A DNA stretch of 64,000 nt from Tetradesmus obliquus (GCA_030272155.1 CP126197.1:5634001-5698000); one strand, 5' to 3'. Positions 35,066 through 46,319 are shown, counted from the stretch's first letter. A program made the numbers and translations. The notes: generated by a model from the letters alone, not told the origin.

Positions 35066-36330
35066 CAGGAGGAGGATGAGAATAAGGGAGATCGGTGTGG
35101 CGTGTCTGCAATGGTGCTTCCACTTCAAGTGCTCAGTGCAGTGAATGGCATGGTGGGTGTCGTTGAGTCTTGGCGTGGCACACCGCCAGGCCCAGCACAC
35201 AGCTGCTGCATTTGCAAAACGTGCGTGGCAAGCTCTTGTCGCAAGCGTGTTGGCAATGTGGTGTTAGGCTGTGCCACACACGTAATCAGCACTGCATCCA
35301 TTTCGAAGGCCGAGCCTGATGTGGAGCTCCTTGCTGGGCAGCCGTACTGCCTAGCTCTGTACTACCTGGCCTGCAGTGCGCAAAACAGCACTATGCAGCA
35401 TGTTGGCGAGCAAAGCAGTATCACTGGAGCACCGTGGACCCTTATATGGCCCTTGTGCAAATATGTCTTTCACACACTTCGCGTCTGTTTGGTCTTACTG
35501 CCGTGCCTGTAGCTGCTGCGGCGCCACGAGCTGGCCACCCCGCCCGGCAGCCAGCCCACGCTCGAGGTGCTGGAGCTGTTTGGCGACAACCTGCTGCTGA
35601 AGCAGCCTCTGGCGCCCTTCAAGATCTACAACGTGAGCACTCCTGGGGATGCAAGCATACTCGATGCAAGCATACTCAATGCAAGAAAAATTGACCCCTG
35701 TCAGCATCCCATGGGAGCATCCAGGTCTTGTGCGTGCAGCTGTTGCTTCTGTGTTATGTCCAAGCTGGCTTCTGCCCCAGCTGCTGTGCCAGCGCATCAC
35801 TGCTGGTCATCCTTGCCACGCGTCAAGGTCAACATCATTCGTTTTTACCCACAGTTCTGCTTCTTACTTCCTGCATCCCCTGTACGCAACCGTTCCACAT
35901 CTACCCTACAAACTGCTGCCACAGGTGCTGAGCCTGGCCCTGCAGGCGTGCAGCAGCCACGAGTCGCTCAGCTCCGTGTCATCCTTCCTGCACCTGCAGC
36001 AGCAGCAGCTGTTCATGACCATAAGCTACCACACACTCACCACCTGGAACTTCAAGGTGAGCCGGCACTGTGAAGTTTTTTTGTTACTGCTGTGAAGCTT
36101 AACATGGCTTTACGGTACTGCTGGCAAACACTGTGACACTAAACATTGTTTTTCAACGGGCGCCACAAACAGACACAGCTAGCTAGCACGGTGGTTGAGC
36201 TGACGGTTGCTTAGAATGAAGAATATGTGGTAATGCCCGCTATGTTGCACCCTGTTGTGTTGGTTCGGCTGCTGCTGCTGCTGCTGCTGATGCTGCTGCC
36301 GAAGAGGGAGGTACATCACACATCTTGTTC

Positions 36331-36365
<35 letters not shown>

Positions 36366-37738
36366 AGGCCCAGGCAGTGTCTACCTTTGAGGACCACGAG
36401 CTGTTCTACCCTGACATTGTGCTGCTGCTGCTTCTGCTGCTGCTGCTGCTGCTGCCGCAGGCGCAAGTTGTGGCCACCTTTGAAGACCATGAGCTGCTCT
36501 ACCCTGACAATCTGCTGCTGCTGCTGCTGCTGCCGCAGGCCCAGGCAGTGGCCACCTTTGAGGATCATGAGCTGTTCTACCCTGATGCCCGCCATGACGC
36601 CCTCGTGTACGTCAGCAGCGACTGGGTGGCCTCATACTGCAGGGTGAGCCCGGCAGTGACAAACTAAAACAGTAGTGAGAGAAGGCGGCGGGGAGGGTGG
36701 CGGGGAGGGTGGCCTCATACTGCAGGCTGAGCCCGGCAGCTCATACTGCAGCAAACTCATCATTGATAAATCCCACCTAGCAAAATGTCAGCCAAACTGC
36801 CGGCAAAGATGGAAGCATAGTACTGCAGGGTGACACTGCCCTTGACCTCTCAACAACGGCCGCGGCCTGCTGCATGCAGCTTTTGCATCATAGGCTGCCA
36901 GCAAGGATGGGATCGCTGTCAGCATTAATTTGGTGGAAGCCCCGGGTGCTAACACGAAGCCCTGCTGCCTTTGTTTCACGATGTCAACTGTTTGCTGCAC
37001 TTACAGCCCAAGGGCAGCAGCAACCTGCTGCTAGCAGGGAGCTGCCCTCAAGCAGCCTCTGGCCTGGTTTGCTCTGAGTGTTAGTGTGTTCAGCCTTCCC
37101 TGTGCCTCTGTGCTGATGTCATTATGCATGTCCACTCCTGTGACTGCTTGCAGCCCAAGGGCAGCAGCAGCCTGCTGCCAGCAGCTGGTGCAGTGGGTGC
37201 CATCCACCTCAGCAGCCCAGCCACAGGCAGGCTCATCGCAAAAGTAACAGCCAGCCAGCCAGCTGCAGATGACTCAGCGGAGGATGCGGAGACAGAGCTG
37301 CAGCAGCGGCTGCTGGTGCCGCAGCAGCAGCAGCAGCAGGGAGGGTGGACACTGGGCAAAGCTGCTGCTGCTGGCGAGCTGAGTGCACAGACCGCGCTTG
37401 CAGGCAAGTGTGCAGACTGTCTTGCAAGCGCTGAATGGACCGAGCACTGAAATTTGCTGTCGTCGTAAAACGGTAGTGTACTCCAGTGATGTCAGGTCAG
37501 CAGTGCTCCAATGTTGTAGCAATGCCATGCTTGGGCATTGAGCACGCTTGCGTGTGCCATTTGACTGTCCAGATAAAGCTTACGTAAAGGGACAAGTATA
37601 CGCACATGACTAACCCTGGTCTTTCTCTGCTGTGTGCGTGCAGACGTCACGGCGCTGCTGTACGATGAGCATCAGCACGTGATCTACACCGGCAGCACTG
37701 CAGGCGTGGTGCACAAGTGGGCGCCGGGGGTCAGCTGA
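33071..37738 (+). CDS. Plant-type WD40/beta-propeller protein (At3g54190/At2g38630-like)
   Basis: Ten exons join in phase: 33071-33229, 33405-33555, 34085-34250, 34452-34601, 34831-35152, 35513-35632, 35925-36056, 36539-36643, 37154-37403, 37644-37738; 549 residues. Start chosen as the ATG opening a basic MIKKRR segment. From memory it follows an uncharacterised Arabidopsis transducin/WD40 pair in order: LGYLNAGPHDVIRSIVFN, PGFVEFDE, YKVYDL, LFGDNLLLKQPLAPFKIYN, ISYHTLTTWNFK, TFEDHELFYPD, VSSDWVASYC, and TALLYDE..VIYTGSTAGVVHKW at the end. Function is unknown in plants too as far as I recall; scaffold role is a guess. A Gln-rich insert interrupts exon 5. Intron 9 uses a GC donor (GCAAGT at 37404). 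Three exons have echoed edges. Confidence 0.8.
33880..34084 (+). repeat. Tandem duplication across the acceptor of WD40 exon 3
   Basis: Two ~102-bp units. The upstream one has acceptor plus exon start at 33983 (TGTCACGCACGCGGCGCC), the real exon at 34085 has the same. The intron part is also repeated (CTCTGGTT.CTACAG, GAGCA..TGTTGTGCC). Confidence 0.85.
36344..36538 (+). repeat. Two in-frame echoes of WD40 exon 8 start separated by CTG tracts
   Basis: Acceptor plus exon start occurs three times: 36368, 36461 and the real 36539. Each copy is followed by a CTG run and another CAG. Spacings are 93 and 78 nt, both multiples of three, and the frame is open through all three. Copies read TFEDHELFYPD, TFEDHELLYPD, TFEDHELFYPD. 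Confidence 0.93.
36708..36742 (+). repeat. Echo of WD40 exon 8 end
   Basis: Repeats GGTGGCCTCATACTGCAGG with the following TGAGCCCGGCAG about 82 bp past the real donor. The donor GT is changed to CT in the copy. Confidence 0.7.
37007..37041 (+). repeat. Echo of WD40 exon 9 start
   Basis: CCCAAGGGCAGCAGCA with its own TTACAG acceptor, 147 bp upstream of the real exon 9 acceptor (37154). Confidence 0.75.
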
Positions 37739-38020
37739 GGCACAACAGACATATGCAGCTGTGCAGCTGCAGCCGCAGCAAGCACAACAACTTCAGCAGG
37801 GACAGCGCACACTGTGCTGCAGGGATGCTGCCCAAGAGGCAATCGGGAGGCAGCTGAGGCACGCATGTGTGCAGCTGTGCATCTGCGCGCGCAGCAAGCA
37901 CAACTCCAGCAGGCACAGCACACACAGAGTTGCAGGGCTGCTGCACAAGAGGCAATAGGAAGACAGCTGAGGCACGCGCAGCACATCTAACAGCACGCGC
38001 AGCCTGCGCAGGCGTAGCCC

Positions 38021-38610
38021 ATGAACTCAGTGGAGCACTTGCAGCAGTTGCCATCAAAAGTTCAGCAGGGGGTGCAGCCCTCCCTCTGGGTGAGGCAGCT
38101 GCCGGTTGAACTGCCCGACGCTGCGGCTCCCAGACACACAAGCCGCTTCCTTAGCCAGCAGGAGGTAAGCTCGGATTAGCTTGAACCAACAGGTCTTTTT
38201 TGCACGGCAGCTCTAAAACCCGTAAAGTAGTCATTTGCAGGTTCACCAGACTCCCTGTGGATCACAGTTGCTGCTCTTCTCCGCTGTCCGCATGTGCAGC
38301 TCCATTCTTGTTTATGGATAAATTCAGACAAAAGTGTGTTGCACTATGCAGCATGCAGATGCATGCACCCAGTGACGTTCTGCAGCATACAAAGGTACAC
38401 ACACTCCTTCCTTCCTAGTAGCTCAAACGAACATGCTTTTTGCTGACCCGTGTTGCAGGAGCTCTCTCCAGGCCACCACAGGACTCTGCGTCAAGGCCCA
38501 GCCGTGACATTAAACCAAAGCATGGGAAGCAAGATCAGCAGGCGCTACACAGCCCCAAAAGGCATGCGCAGCAGCAGACCGGCACGCATGCAGAATTGTG
38601 GCACTCTGCC
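38021..38610 (+). CDS. Possible small gene, unknown, running into the satellite array
   Basis: A 48-codon exon (38021-38164) starts at an ATG (MNSVEHLQQL) and ends at a GTAAGC donor. The next exon starts at 38459 after TTGCAG and stays in phase: ELSPGHHRTLRQ, then SKISRRYTAPKGMRSSRP. The product so far is about 95 residues, basic and Pro/Ser/Arg-rich. Its 3' part falls in the first monomer of the satellite array, so the true end cannot be seen. No family recognised. It could also be an alternative 3' part of the WD40 transcript, since I see no TGTAA between 37738 and 38020. Confidence 0.35.
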
Positions 38611-40504
38611 AGAACATTTGCTGCCATCAGCTGTGGTGCCTGTGCATGTGGGCTTGATGTGTTCTGTAAGGTGGAGTGTCAACAGGGCTGCGCACAGCTT
38701 GGTGGGACGCGTGCTGCCAGCTCTTGAGGGCGTCCTTGCAGGTATGCGCAGCAGCAGACCGGCACGCATGCAAAACGTCGTCCCCTTGGGATACTTTTTC
38801 TGCCATCAGCTGTGGTGCCTGTGTATGCTGGTTTGATGTGTTCTGTAAGGTGGAGTGTGAAGCAGGGCTGCACACAGCTTGGTGGGACGCGTGCTGCCAG
38901 TCCTTGAGGGCGTCCCTGCAGGCATGTGCAGCAGCAAACCGGCACGCATGCAGAACTGTGTCACTCTGCCAGAACATTTGCTGCCGTCAGCTGTATGGGG
39001 ACTTGATGTGTTCTGTAAGGTGGAGTGTCAAGCAGGGCTGCGCACAGCTTGGTGGGATGCGTGCTGCCAGTCCTTGAGGGCGTCCCTTCAGGCATGAGCA
39101 GCAGCAAACCGGCACGCATGCAGAACGTTGTCCTGCTTGGGATACTTTTTCTGCCATCAGCTGTGGTGCCTGTGTATGCTGGTTTGATGTGTTCTGTAAG
39201 GTGGAGTGTCAAGCAGGGCTGCACACAGCTTGGTGGGACGCGTGCTGCCAGTCCTTGAGGGCGTCCCTGCAGGCATGTGCAGCAGCAAACCGGCACGCAT
39301 GCAGAACTGTGTCACTCTGCCAGAACATTTGCTGCCGTCAGCTGTATGGGGACTTGATGTGCTATGTAAGGTGGAGTGTCAAGCAGGGCTGCACACAGCT
39401 TGGTGGGACGCGTGCTGCCAGTTCTTGAGGGCGTCCCTGCAGGAATGCGCAACAGCAATCCGGCACGTGTGCAGAACTGTGTCACTCTGCCAGAACATTT
39501 GTTGCCATCAGCTGTGGTGCCTGTGTATGCTGGTTTGATGTGTTCTGTAAGGTGGAGTGTCAAGCAGGGCTGCACACAGCTTGTGGGACGCGTGCTGCCA
39601 GTCCTTGAGGGCGTCCCTGCAGGCATGCGCAGCAGCAGACCGGCACGCATGCAGAACGTTGTCCTGCTTGGGATACTTTTTCTGCCATCAGCTGTGGTGC
39701 CTGTGTATGCTGGTTTGATGTGTTCTGTAAGGTGGAGTGTGAAGCAGGGCTGCACACAGCTGGTGGGACGCGTGCTGCCAGTTCTTGAGGGCGTCCCTGC
39801 AGGCATGAGCAGCAGCAAACCGGCACGCATGCAGAACGTTGTCCTGCTTGGGATACTTTTTCTGCCATCAGCTGTGGTGCCTGTGTATGCTGGTTTGATG
39901 TGTTCTGTAAGGTGGAGTGTGAAGCAGGGCTGCACACAGCTGGTGGGACGTGTGCTGCCAGTTCTTGAGGGCGTCCCTGCAGGCATGAGCAGCAGCAAAC
40001 CGGCACGCATGCAGAACGTTGTCCTGCTTGGGATACTTTTTCTGCCATCAGCTGTGGTGCCTGTGTATGCTGGTTTGATGTGCTATGTAAGGTGGAGTGT
40101 CAAGCAGGGCTGCACACAGCTTGGTGGGACGTGTGCTGCCAGTTCTTGAGGGCGTACCTGCCGGCATGCGCAACAGCAAACCGGCACGCGTGCAGAACTG
40201 TGTCACTCTGCCAGAACATTTGCTGCCATCAGTTGTGGTGGCTGTGTATGTCGACTTGATGTATTTTGTAAGGTGGAGTGTCAAGCAGGGCTGCGCACAG
40301 CTTGGTGGGACGCGTGCTGCCAGTCCTTGAGGGCGTCCCTGCAGGCATGCGCAACAGCAAACCGGCACGCATGCAGAACGTTGTCCTGCTTGGGATACTT
40401 TTTATGCCAACAGCTGTGTTGCTTGAGTATGCTGGCTTGATGTGTTCTGTAAGATAGAGTGTCAAGCAGGGCTGCACACAGCTTGGTGGGACGCGTGCTG
40501 CCTA
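38554..40504 (+). repeat. Satellite family I, about 180-bp monomer, roughly 11 copies
   Basis: Head-to-tail monomers of 170-181 bp; the block GTGGGACG recurs at about 38701, 38881, 39052 (GTGGGATG), 39232, 39412, 39583, 39762, 39942, 40123, 40305 and 40487. Two subtypes differ in one segment: GTCACTCTGCCAGAACATTT or GTCCTGCTTGGGATACTTTT. Each monomer carries GATGTGTTCTGTAAGGTGG, including a TGTAA, and CCTGCAGG. Because the monomer length is near a multiple of three, long frames stay open on both strands; these are by-products. Confidence 0.95.
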
Positions 40505-40519
40505 TTGTTCACAGGGCAG

Positions 40520-42625
40520 GCTTGCAAATGTGCACAGCAGTGGACATGCATGCACAGCGAACGTTGTCACACTTGCGCCCCTTCCGCCCAGTTCAGCTGC
40601 AATGACTTTCGCATGTCTGTTAGTAGTTTTTTGTAAGATGGAATGTCACATGCAAAGCTGTGGACAGCTGGTTGTGTGCTGAGGTGCTGTCGGCCAACTG
40701 CGCTGGCTTGCTAATGTGCGCAACAGCGCACCTGCACATGCAGGAAACGTTGCCACACTTGCGCCGCTTCTGCCCAGCTCAGCGGCGGCACCCTTTTCAT
40801 GTTCAATTGATGTGTAAGATGGAATGGCCCCCGCAAAGCTGTGGACAGGTGGTTGTGTGCTGAGGTGCTGTCACCCCGCTGATCAGACCAATAGGTGTGG
40901 GCAGCAGCGCACCTGCACGGGCGCAAAACGCTGTGCCGCTTTAGCCGCACTGGCCGAATGCAACTGTGGTGCCTTTGCATGTATGGTTGATGCGTTCTGT
41001 AAGATGCAATGGCCCCTGCAAATCTATGGACAGCTGGTTGTGTGCTGACGTGCTTTCAGCCCAAAGCGCTGGCTTGCTGATGTGCGCAGCAGCGCACCTG
41101 CACGCGCGGGAAACGTTGTCAGACTTGCGCCGCTTCATCCCAGCTCAGTTGCGGCGCCCCTTTCACGGCCACTTGATGCGTTCTGCAAGATGGAATGGCC
41201 CCCGCAAAGCTGTGGACAGCTGCTTGTGTGCTGAGGCGCTTTCAGCCTGCTGGGCTGAGCACCAGGTGTCGGCAGCAGCGCTCCTGCATGGGCGCGGAAC
41301 GTTGTGTCGCTTTAGCCGCACTGGCCGAAATCAGCTGTGGCGCCTTTGCACGTATGGTTGATGTGTTCTGTAAGATGGAATGGCCCCCGCAAAGCTGTGG
41401 ACAGCTGCTTGTGTGCTGAGGCGCTTTCAGCCTGCTGGGCTGAGCACCAGGTGTCGGCAGCAGCGCTCCTGCATGGGCGCGGAACGTTGTGCCGCTTTAG
41501 CCGCACTGGCCGAAATCAGCTGTGGCGCCTTTGCACGTATGGTTGATGTGTTCTGTAAGACGGAATACCCCCCGCAAAGCTGTGGACAGCTGCTTGTGTG
41601 CTGAGGCGCTTTCAGCCTGCTGGGCTGAGCACCAGGTGTCGGCAGCAGCGCTCCTGCATGGGCGCGGAACGTTGTGCCGCTTTAGCCGCACTGGCCGAAA
41701 TCAGCTGTGGCGCCTTTGCATGTATGTTTGATGTGTTCTGTAAGATGGAATGGCCCCCGCACAGCTGTGGGCAGCTGGTGGTGTGCTGAGGCGCTGTCGG
41801 TCCGCTGGGCGGACCAACAGCTGTGGCAGCAGCGCTCCTGCATGGGCGCGGAACGTTGTGCCGCTTTAGCCGCACTGGCCGAAATCAGCTGTGGTGCCTT
41901 TGCATGTATGAATGATGTGTTCTGTAAGATGGAATGGCCCCCGCACAGCTGTGAACAGCTGGTTGTGTGCTGAGGCGCTTTCAGCCTGCTGAGCAGAGCG
42001 CCAGGTGTCGGCATCAGCGCTCCTGCACGCGCGGGGAATGTTGTCACACTTGCGCCGCCTCTGCCCAGCTCAGCTGCGGCACCCTTTTCACGTCCAGTTG
42101 ATGTGTTTTGTGAGATGGAATGGCCCCCGCAAAGCTGTGGGCAGCTAGTTGTGTGCTGAGGCGCTTTCAGCCCGCTGATCAGACCGATAGGTGTGGGCAG
42201 CAGCGCACCTGGACGGGCATAAAACGTTGGGCCGCTTGACCCGCACTGGCCGAATTTAGCTGTGATGCTTTTGCATGTATGGTTGATGCGTTCTGTAAGA
42301 TGCAATGGACCCCGCAAAGCTGTAGACAGCTAGTTGTGCGCTGAGGCGCTGTCGGCCAACTGCGTTGGCTTGCTGATGTGCGCAGCAGCGCAGCTGCACG
42401 CACGTAGAATGTTGTCACACTCAACCAGCATTGACTGATTTTTGCTGTTGCGCCTTTAGTTTTATGGTCTATGCGTTCTACGCATGTAAGATGGAAAGGC
42501 GCCTGCAAAGCTGGGGACAACAGGTGCTGGGTTGATGTGCTGTTAGGCCAGGCTGCCTTGCAGGTGTGCGTAACAGCGCGCCTGCACGCGCGCAGAACGT
42601 TGTCACAGTTGACCTGCATTAACAC
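40520..42625 (+). repeat. Satellite family II, about 185-bp monomer, roughly 11 copies
   Basis: Follows family I directly. The block GTGTGCTGAGG (or a variant) recurs at about 40672, 40856, 41040, 41226, 41411, 41596, 41780, 41967, 42151 and 42336. Units 41226-41780 are almost identical, the outer ones more diverged, as expected of arrays evolving by unequal exchange. Shares with family I the core ATCAGCTGTGGYGCCTTTG, then GATGTGTTCTGTAAGRTGGA, and AACGTTGT, so the two come from one ancestral monomer. Confidence 0.95.
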
Positions 42626-42693
42626 ATATCAGCTCCCCAAAAAAGTGCACACAGCACAAGATACAGTATACACAGCCCCATACGAAGCCCAGT

Positions 42694-42702
42694 GTGTTAC
42701 AT
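42694..42702 (-). promoter_or_regulatory. TGTAA polyadenylation signal for SepSecS
   Basis: Plus-strand TTACA here reads TGTAA on the minus strand, about 95 nt past the SepSecS stop and just outside the satellite array. Confidence 0.5.
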
Positions 42703-42794
42703 AGCCTCAACATAAAAGGACCCTTCCTGTACCCGGTCAGCCTGGATCAAGTTGAACCCTCTGAGGAGCCGACCGAATGGCGGCCCTCTCATTC

Positions 42795-44741
42795 CTATGT
42801 TGTCTGCTGCCCTGCTGCCCGGCGCCACTTCGCCTGCAGCTCCTTGTAAGCCCGCAGCAGCCGCACCACAAACACGTCTACATCAGCCTTGGTGGTGCCC
42901 AGCGCTGCAGCTGCTGTCATGTAGGGGTGGGGGTAGCCGCTGATGTGGCAGCCGTAGTCAGCAAAGGTGATGCCGGCCACATCCTGTTGCTTGCCGCATG
43001 TCAGCACACGAGTGCCGGACACGTTCCTGCAAGCATCATCAGCAAGAGACAGCCGTCGCAGGTTTCATGAGCAGATGCGCCACATCAACAGGGCACACCA
43101 CTATTGCATGCACGCGAGTTTCCCACAACCCACAACCCAAATGTGCAAATCCACGTATGCTACTGCCCCAGAACCTCAGCAAGATCCTTCCAAGGCATGC
43201 AGCAAGGTGGCGTGATGAGGCAGAGTGTGCACGAGCATCATAGCAGCGCTCAATAAGCTGAGAGCCAACATACAAACTCACATACAGCCGCTTTGCACTG
43301 CATCGCTCACCTGGCCCACAGCATGGCTCCAAAGAATGTGACATCCACGTGCTTCTTACTGCTGCCTCCTCCACCAGCAGCAGCACCTGCAGCACCTGCA
43401 GCTGCCTCACTGCTGCTGCCTGCGCGCACTGCTGCAGCTGCTGCTGCTGCTGCCTCATCCGATGCTGCATTGGCCGCAGCAGCTGCTGCAGCCAGCCCAT
43501 CTAGCGTCATGCCCAGCGATATCGGGTTGCCAGGTGTCGACAGCACTCGCTCCCCTAGCTGCGCTGCTGCCTGCCCCAGCTGCTCTGACAAGTAGTCATA
43601 CAACTCCTCTCGCTGCTGCAGCACGCGCGCCCAGCCCGCCGCACCCCAATGTAACAGTGTTACTAACAAGTCCAGGTGTGCCGTCATGGATGCCCGGCCA
43701 GGGTACCCCTTGGCCACTGCCTGCACCAGCCAGTCCCTGCCTTTGCCTGCTGGTGCTGCCACAACAGAGCCACCAACTGGTACCATGAAGTTCTTGTCGG
43801 TGCTCTGCACGATAGCGTCCACTCTGCCGCGCCTGCAGGCTGCTGTGACTGCGGATGTGAGGCTGGCTGCCTGCACGCCGTATGCATTGTTGATTATGTG
43901 AGGCACGCCCAGCTTGCTGCACAGCTTGGCGACAGCAATGACGTCATCACTGGCCCTGCAGCAAGCAGCGGAAAGTGTGCCGCAACACGGTAAACACGGC
44001 AGTAGGCAGACAGCAGCGGCATGCAAGCATGTTCAAAACAGTGCTGGCTAGCTCTGCTTAAACCACAAGCACCATCACCAGCCAGCTCATCAACTGATGC
44101 GCAGCCCAGAAAGTGCCTCCCACACAGCTGATATAAGGCACAACATGCCACAGCCACCAGCGCAGCATCCCTTCCAGCCAGCCCTGATTCTGGCACTCAC
44201 CGTGGCGCAAAGCAGCTGGTGGTGGTCACAACAGCCGCCACATTGGCAGGCCCCAGCTGCTCCACTGCCTGCTGCATGCCAGCCACATCAGTGACCAGCT
44301 GGTCGCCGCACTGCAGCAGCTCCACGACAACAGGCACCAGGTTGGCAGCAGTGATAGCTTTGAGGCAAGTCTTCTGGTCGATGCGGCTCCACACCACATA
44401 GCGCGGCAGCACGGTAGGTGCACCATTGCAGCCTCCAGCAGTAGCAGCCTGCTGCTGCTGCTGCTGCGGTGATGCTTCTGATGCTGCTGCTGGCGGTGAT
44501 TGGGGTGGCTCCTTGCTGCCTGTCTCTGCTGCAGCTGGCTGCTTATCAACAACTGACCCTGCTCGTGCTGCTGCTGGTGCGCCTGCTGCTGCCAGCAGCA
44601 CCAGTGTGAGGGCCATGCCAGTGGCGCTGGGCAGCACCAGAGGTGTGGCCAAGTCAGCTAGGCCGGCTATGCGCAGCGCGTCTCCTGCCAGGTGTGCTGC
44701 CAGCTTGGCGAGCATGGAGGAACCTGGTGTGCAAGTTGATT

Positions 44742-44781
<40 letters not shown>

Positions 44782-46319
44782 CAGCGGCAGTGCCATGTCA
44801 GCCAGGCCCGCAATGCGCAGCGCGTCACCTGCCAGGTGTGCTGCCAGCTTGGCCAGCATGGAGGAGCCTGCAACAGAATCAAATGGCAGCAGCAGGGGCA
44901 GCAGCAGGTCGACACAAGTTGGCAGTTGAGAGAGAGGCAGTTGGTCGTCCGAGTGGTGTACGGAATACACAGCAGCAGGAAAGATCATTGCACCAGCAGC
45001 AGCGGCAGTGCTATGTCAGGCAGGCGCGAAGTTCACAGCGTGTCTCCTGCAAGGTGCGCTGCCAGCTTGGCCAGCTTGGAGGAGCCTGGTATGCAGTTGG
45101 CGGCAGGGACGGCAGCAGCAGGCCACAATACGTCTACAGTTCGCTGTGACTTGGCTAGTCACCGACCCACCCACACATGCTGTCTAGCAAAATCCACCGG
45201 CGCACCTGCTGCTTTGGGCTGCTCTGCGGCAATGTCGCCGCTGCGGCCGATGCCGTGAGCCAGGCGGCAGTGCATGCGTGCCACGAGGGGGCAGGCCACA
45301 CGGCCCTCGCGCTCCCCCAGGCCCACCTGGCCGGGGAAGGTGTTGCTGTCCATCAGCGCAGCATCCTGCAGTGAAGGTTTGTGAAGAAAGAACAAAGATG
45401 CAAACCAGCAGCCATGCAGGGCAGAAGGTGTGATGTGAGAGTGAAGGCAGCTGCTGCCGCACCAGAAGCCGCAGCGATAGCCAGCAGCCATCAGGGCGAT
45501 TGCTGCGGGTGTGTTGGTGCTGAGCATGGCACACCAACCTCTGTCACAGACTTGCACATGGGTGCTGTAACTCCTTGCTACACACCAAGACAGGTAAAGT
45601 TGTGCGGTACACAATGCACCAAGGCTCGCTGAACTGTGCAGCGCCTGTTTGTGGCAGCCGCCTGATGCTGTGCATGTCTGCACTTGCACATGCAGAATTT
45701 TCGTTACATCACCCACAGCTGCACACGGGCTCACCTGCAGCAGCATCTCAATGGTGGCCTCATCCCAGCCCTCCTGCGGCAAACTCATTTACTGGCCGCA
45801 CACAGCAACCACACAATCGCACCTGCAGCAGCATCTCAATGGTGGCCTCGTCCCAGCTGGCCTGCGGCGAGCTTATTCACCCCGCACACAGCACGCACAC
45901 GGGCTCACCTGCAGCAGCAATACAGTCGTGGCCTCGTCCCAGCCCTCCTGCGGCAGCCGCCTGTTGCTGAGCAGGCCCTTGATCAGCCGCCGGCAAGGGA
46001 GAGGCCATACACCAAGCTTAGCAGGCATGCTGATCCGTCACCGGTGCATGCTTGATGCCCAATGACTGTACGCTCCTGGTGTACACAAGAAGTCAATTTG
46101 ACCCGCAACCGGCCCCGCCCCCGCTCCAAAACATTTTGGTCACGCACACACCTGCAGCAGCATCTCAATTGTCGCCTCATCCCAGCCCTCCTGAGGCAGC
46201 CGCCTGTTGCTGAGCAGGCCCTTGATCAGCCGCCGCCTCGCTGCCAGCGCAGCACCGCCCTGGCTGATGTAGGAGGGGGACACCAGGCTGGCGGCCAGCT
46301 GCAGGTTGTCAGCATCCAT
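42795..46319 (-). CDS. SEPSECS: O-phosphoseryl-tRNA(Sec) selenium transferase (SepSecS)
   Basis: PLP enzyme that turns phosphoseryl-tRNA(Sec) into selenocysteinyl-tRNA(Sec), the last step of selenocysteine synthesis. Five minus-strand exons join in phase: 46319-46152, 45365-45206, 44723-44201, 43955-43311, 43026-42795; 575 residues. It follows the human enzyme throughout: [93 protein letters not shown] (the PLP lysine is in this motif), [32 protein letters not shown]. Two low-complexity inserts are extra: a Pro/Ala/Gln stretch of about 55 residues before [10 protein letters not shown] and an Ala/Gly-rich one before [12 protein letters not shown]. Its ATG lies only 103 nt after the stop of the upstream gene on the same strand. 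Presence implies that this alga makes selenoproteins. Confidence 0.93.
44791..45085 (-). repeat. Two echoes of SepSecS exon 3 start
   Basis: Copies with acceptor edge at 44867 and 45085 lie 144 and 362 bp upstream (in transcript) of the real acceptor at 44723. The nearer copy still reads [20 protein letters not shown]; the farther one has an early stop. A CTG run (minus strand, 44737-44778) lies between the nearer copy and the real acceptor. Confidence 0.9.
45735..45995 (-). repeat. Three echoes of SepSecS exon 1 end
   Basis: Copies ending at donor edges 45909, 45823 and 45735 follow the real exon 1 donor (46152). Each encodes a version of [16 protein letters not shown] and keeps CTGCAG then GTG; the 45909 copy also includes [10 protein letters not shown]. 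Spacing of the last three is 86 and 88 bp. Confidence 0.92.

Noticed and set aside
39312-40149. Long open frames on both strands (257 and 232 codons) in satellite family I
   Set aside because: They repeat the same monomer text, occur on both strands at once, and exist because the monomer is close to a multiple of three. No domain.
41682-42317. 211-codon minus-strand frame in satellite family II
   Set aside because: Same reason: frame through tandem 185-bp repeats, no independent evidence of coding.
38554-42625. CRISPR-like array
   Set aside because: No short conserved repeat with unique spacers; whole monomers are repeated. Genome is eukaryotic.
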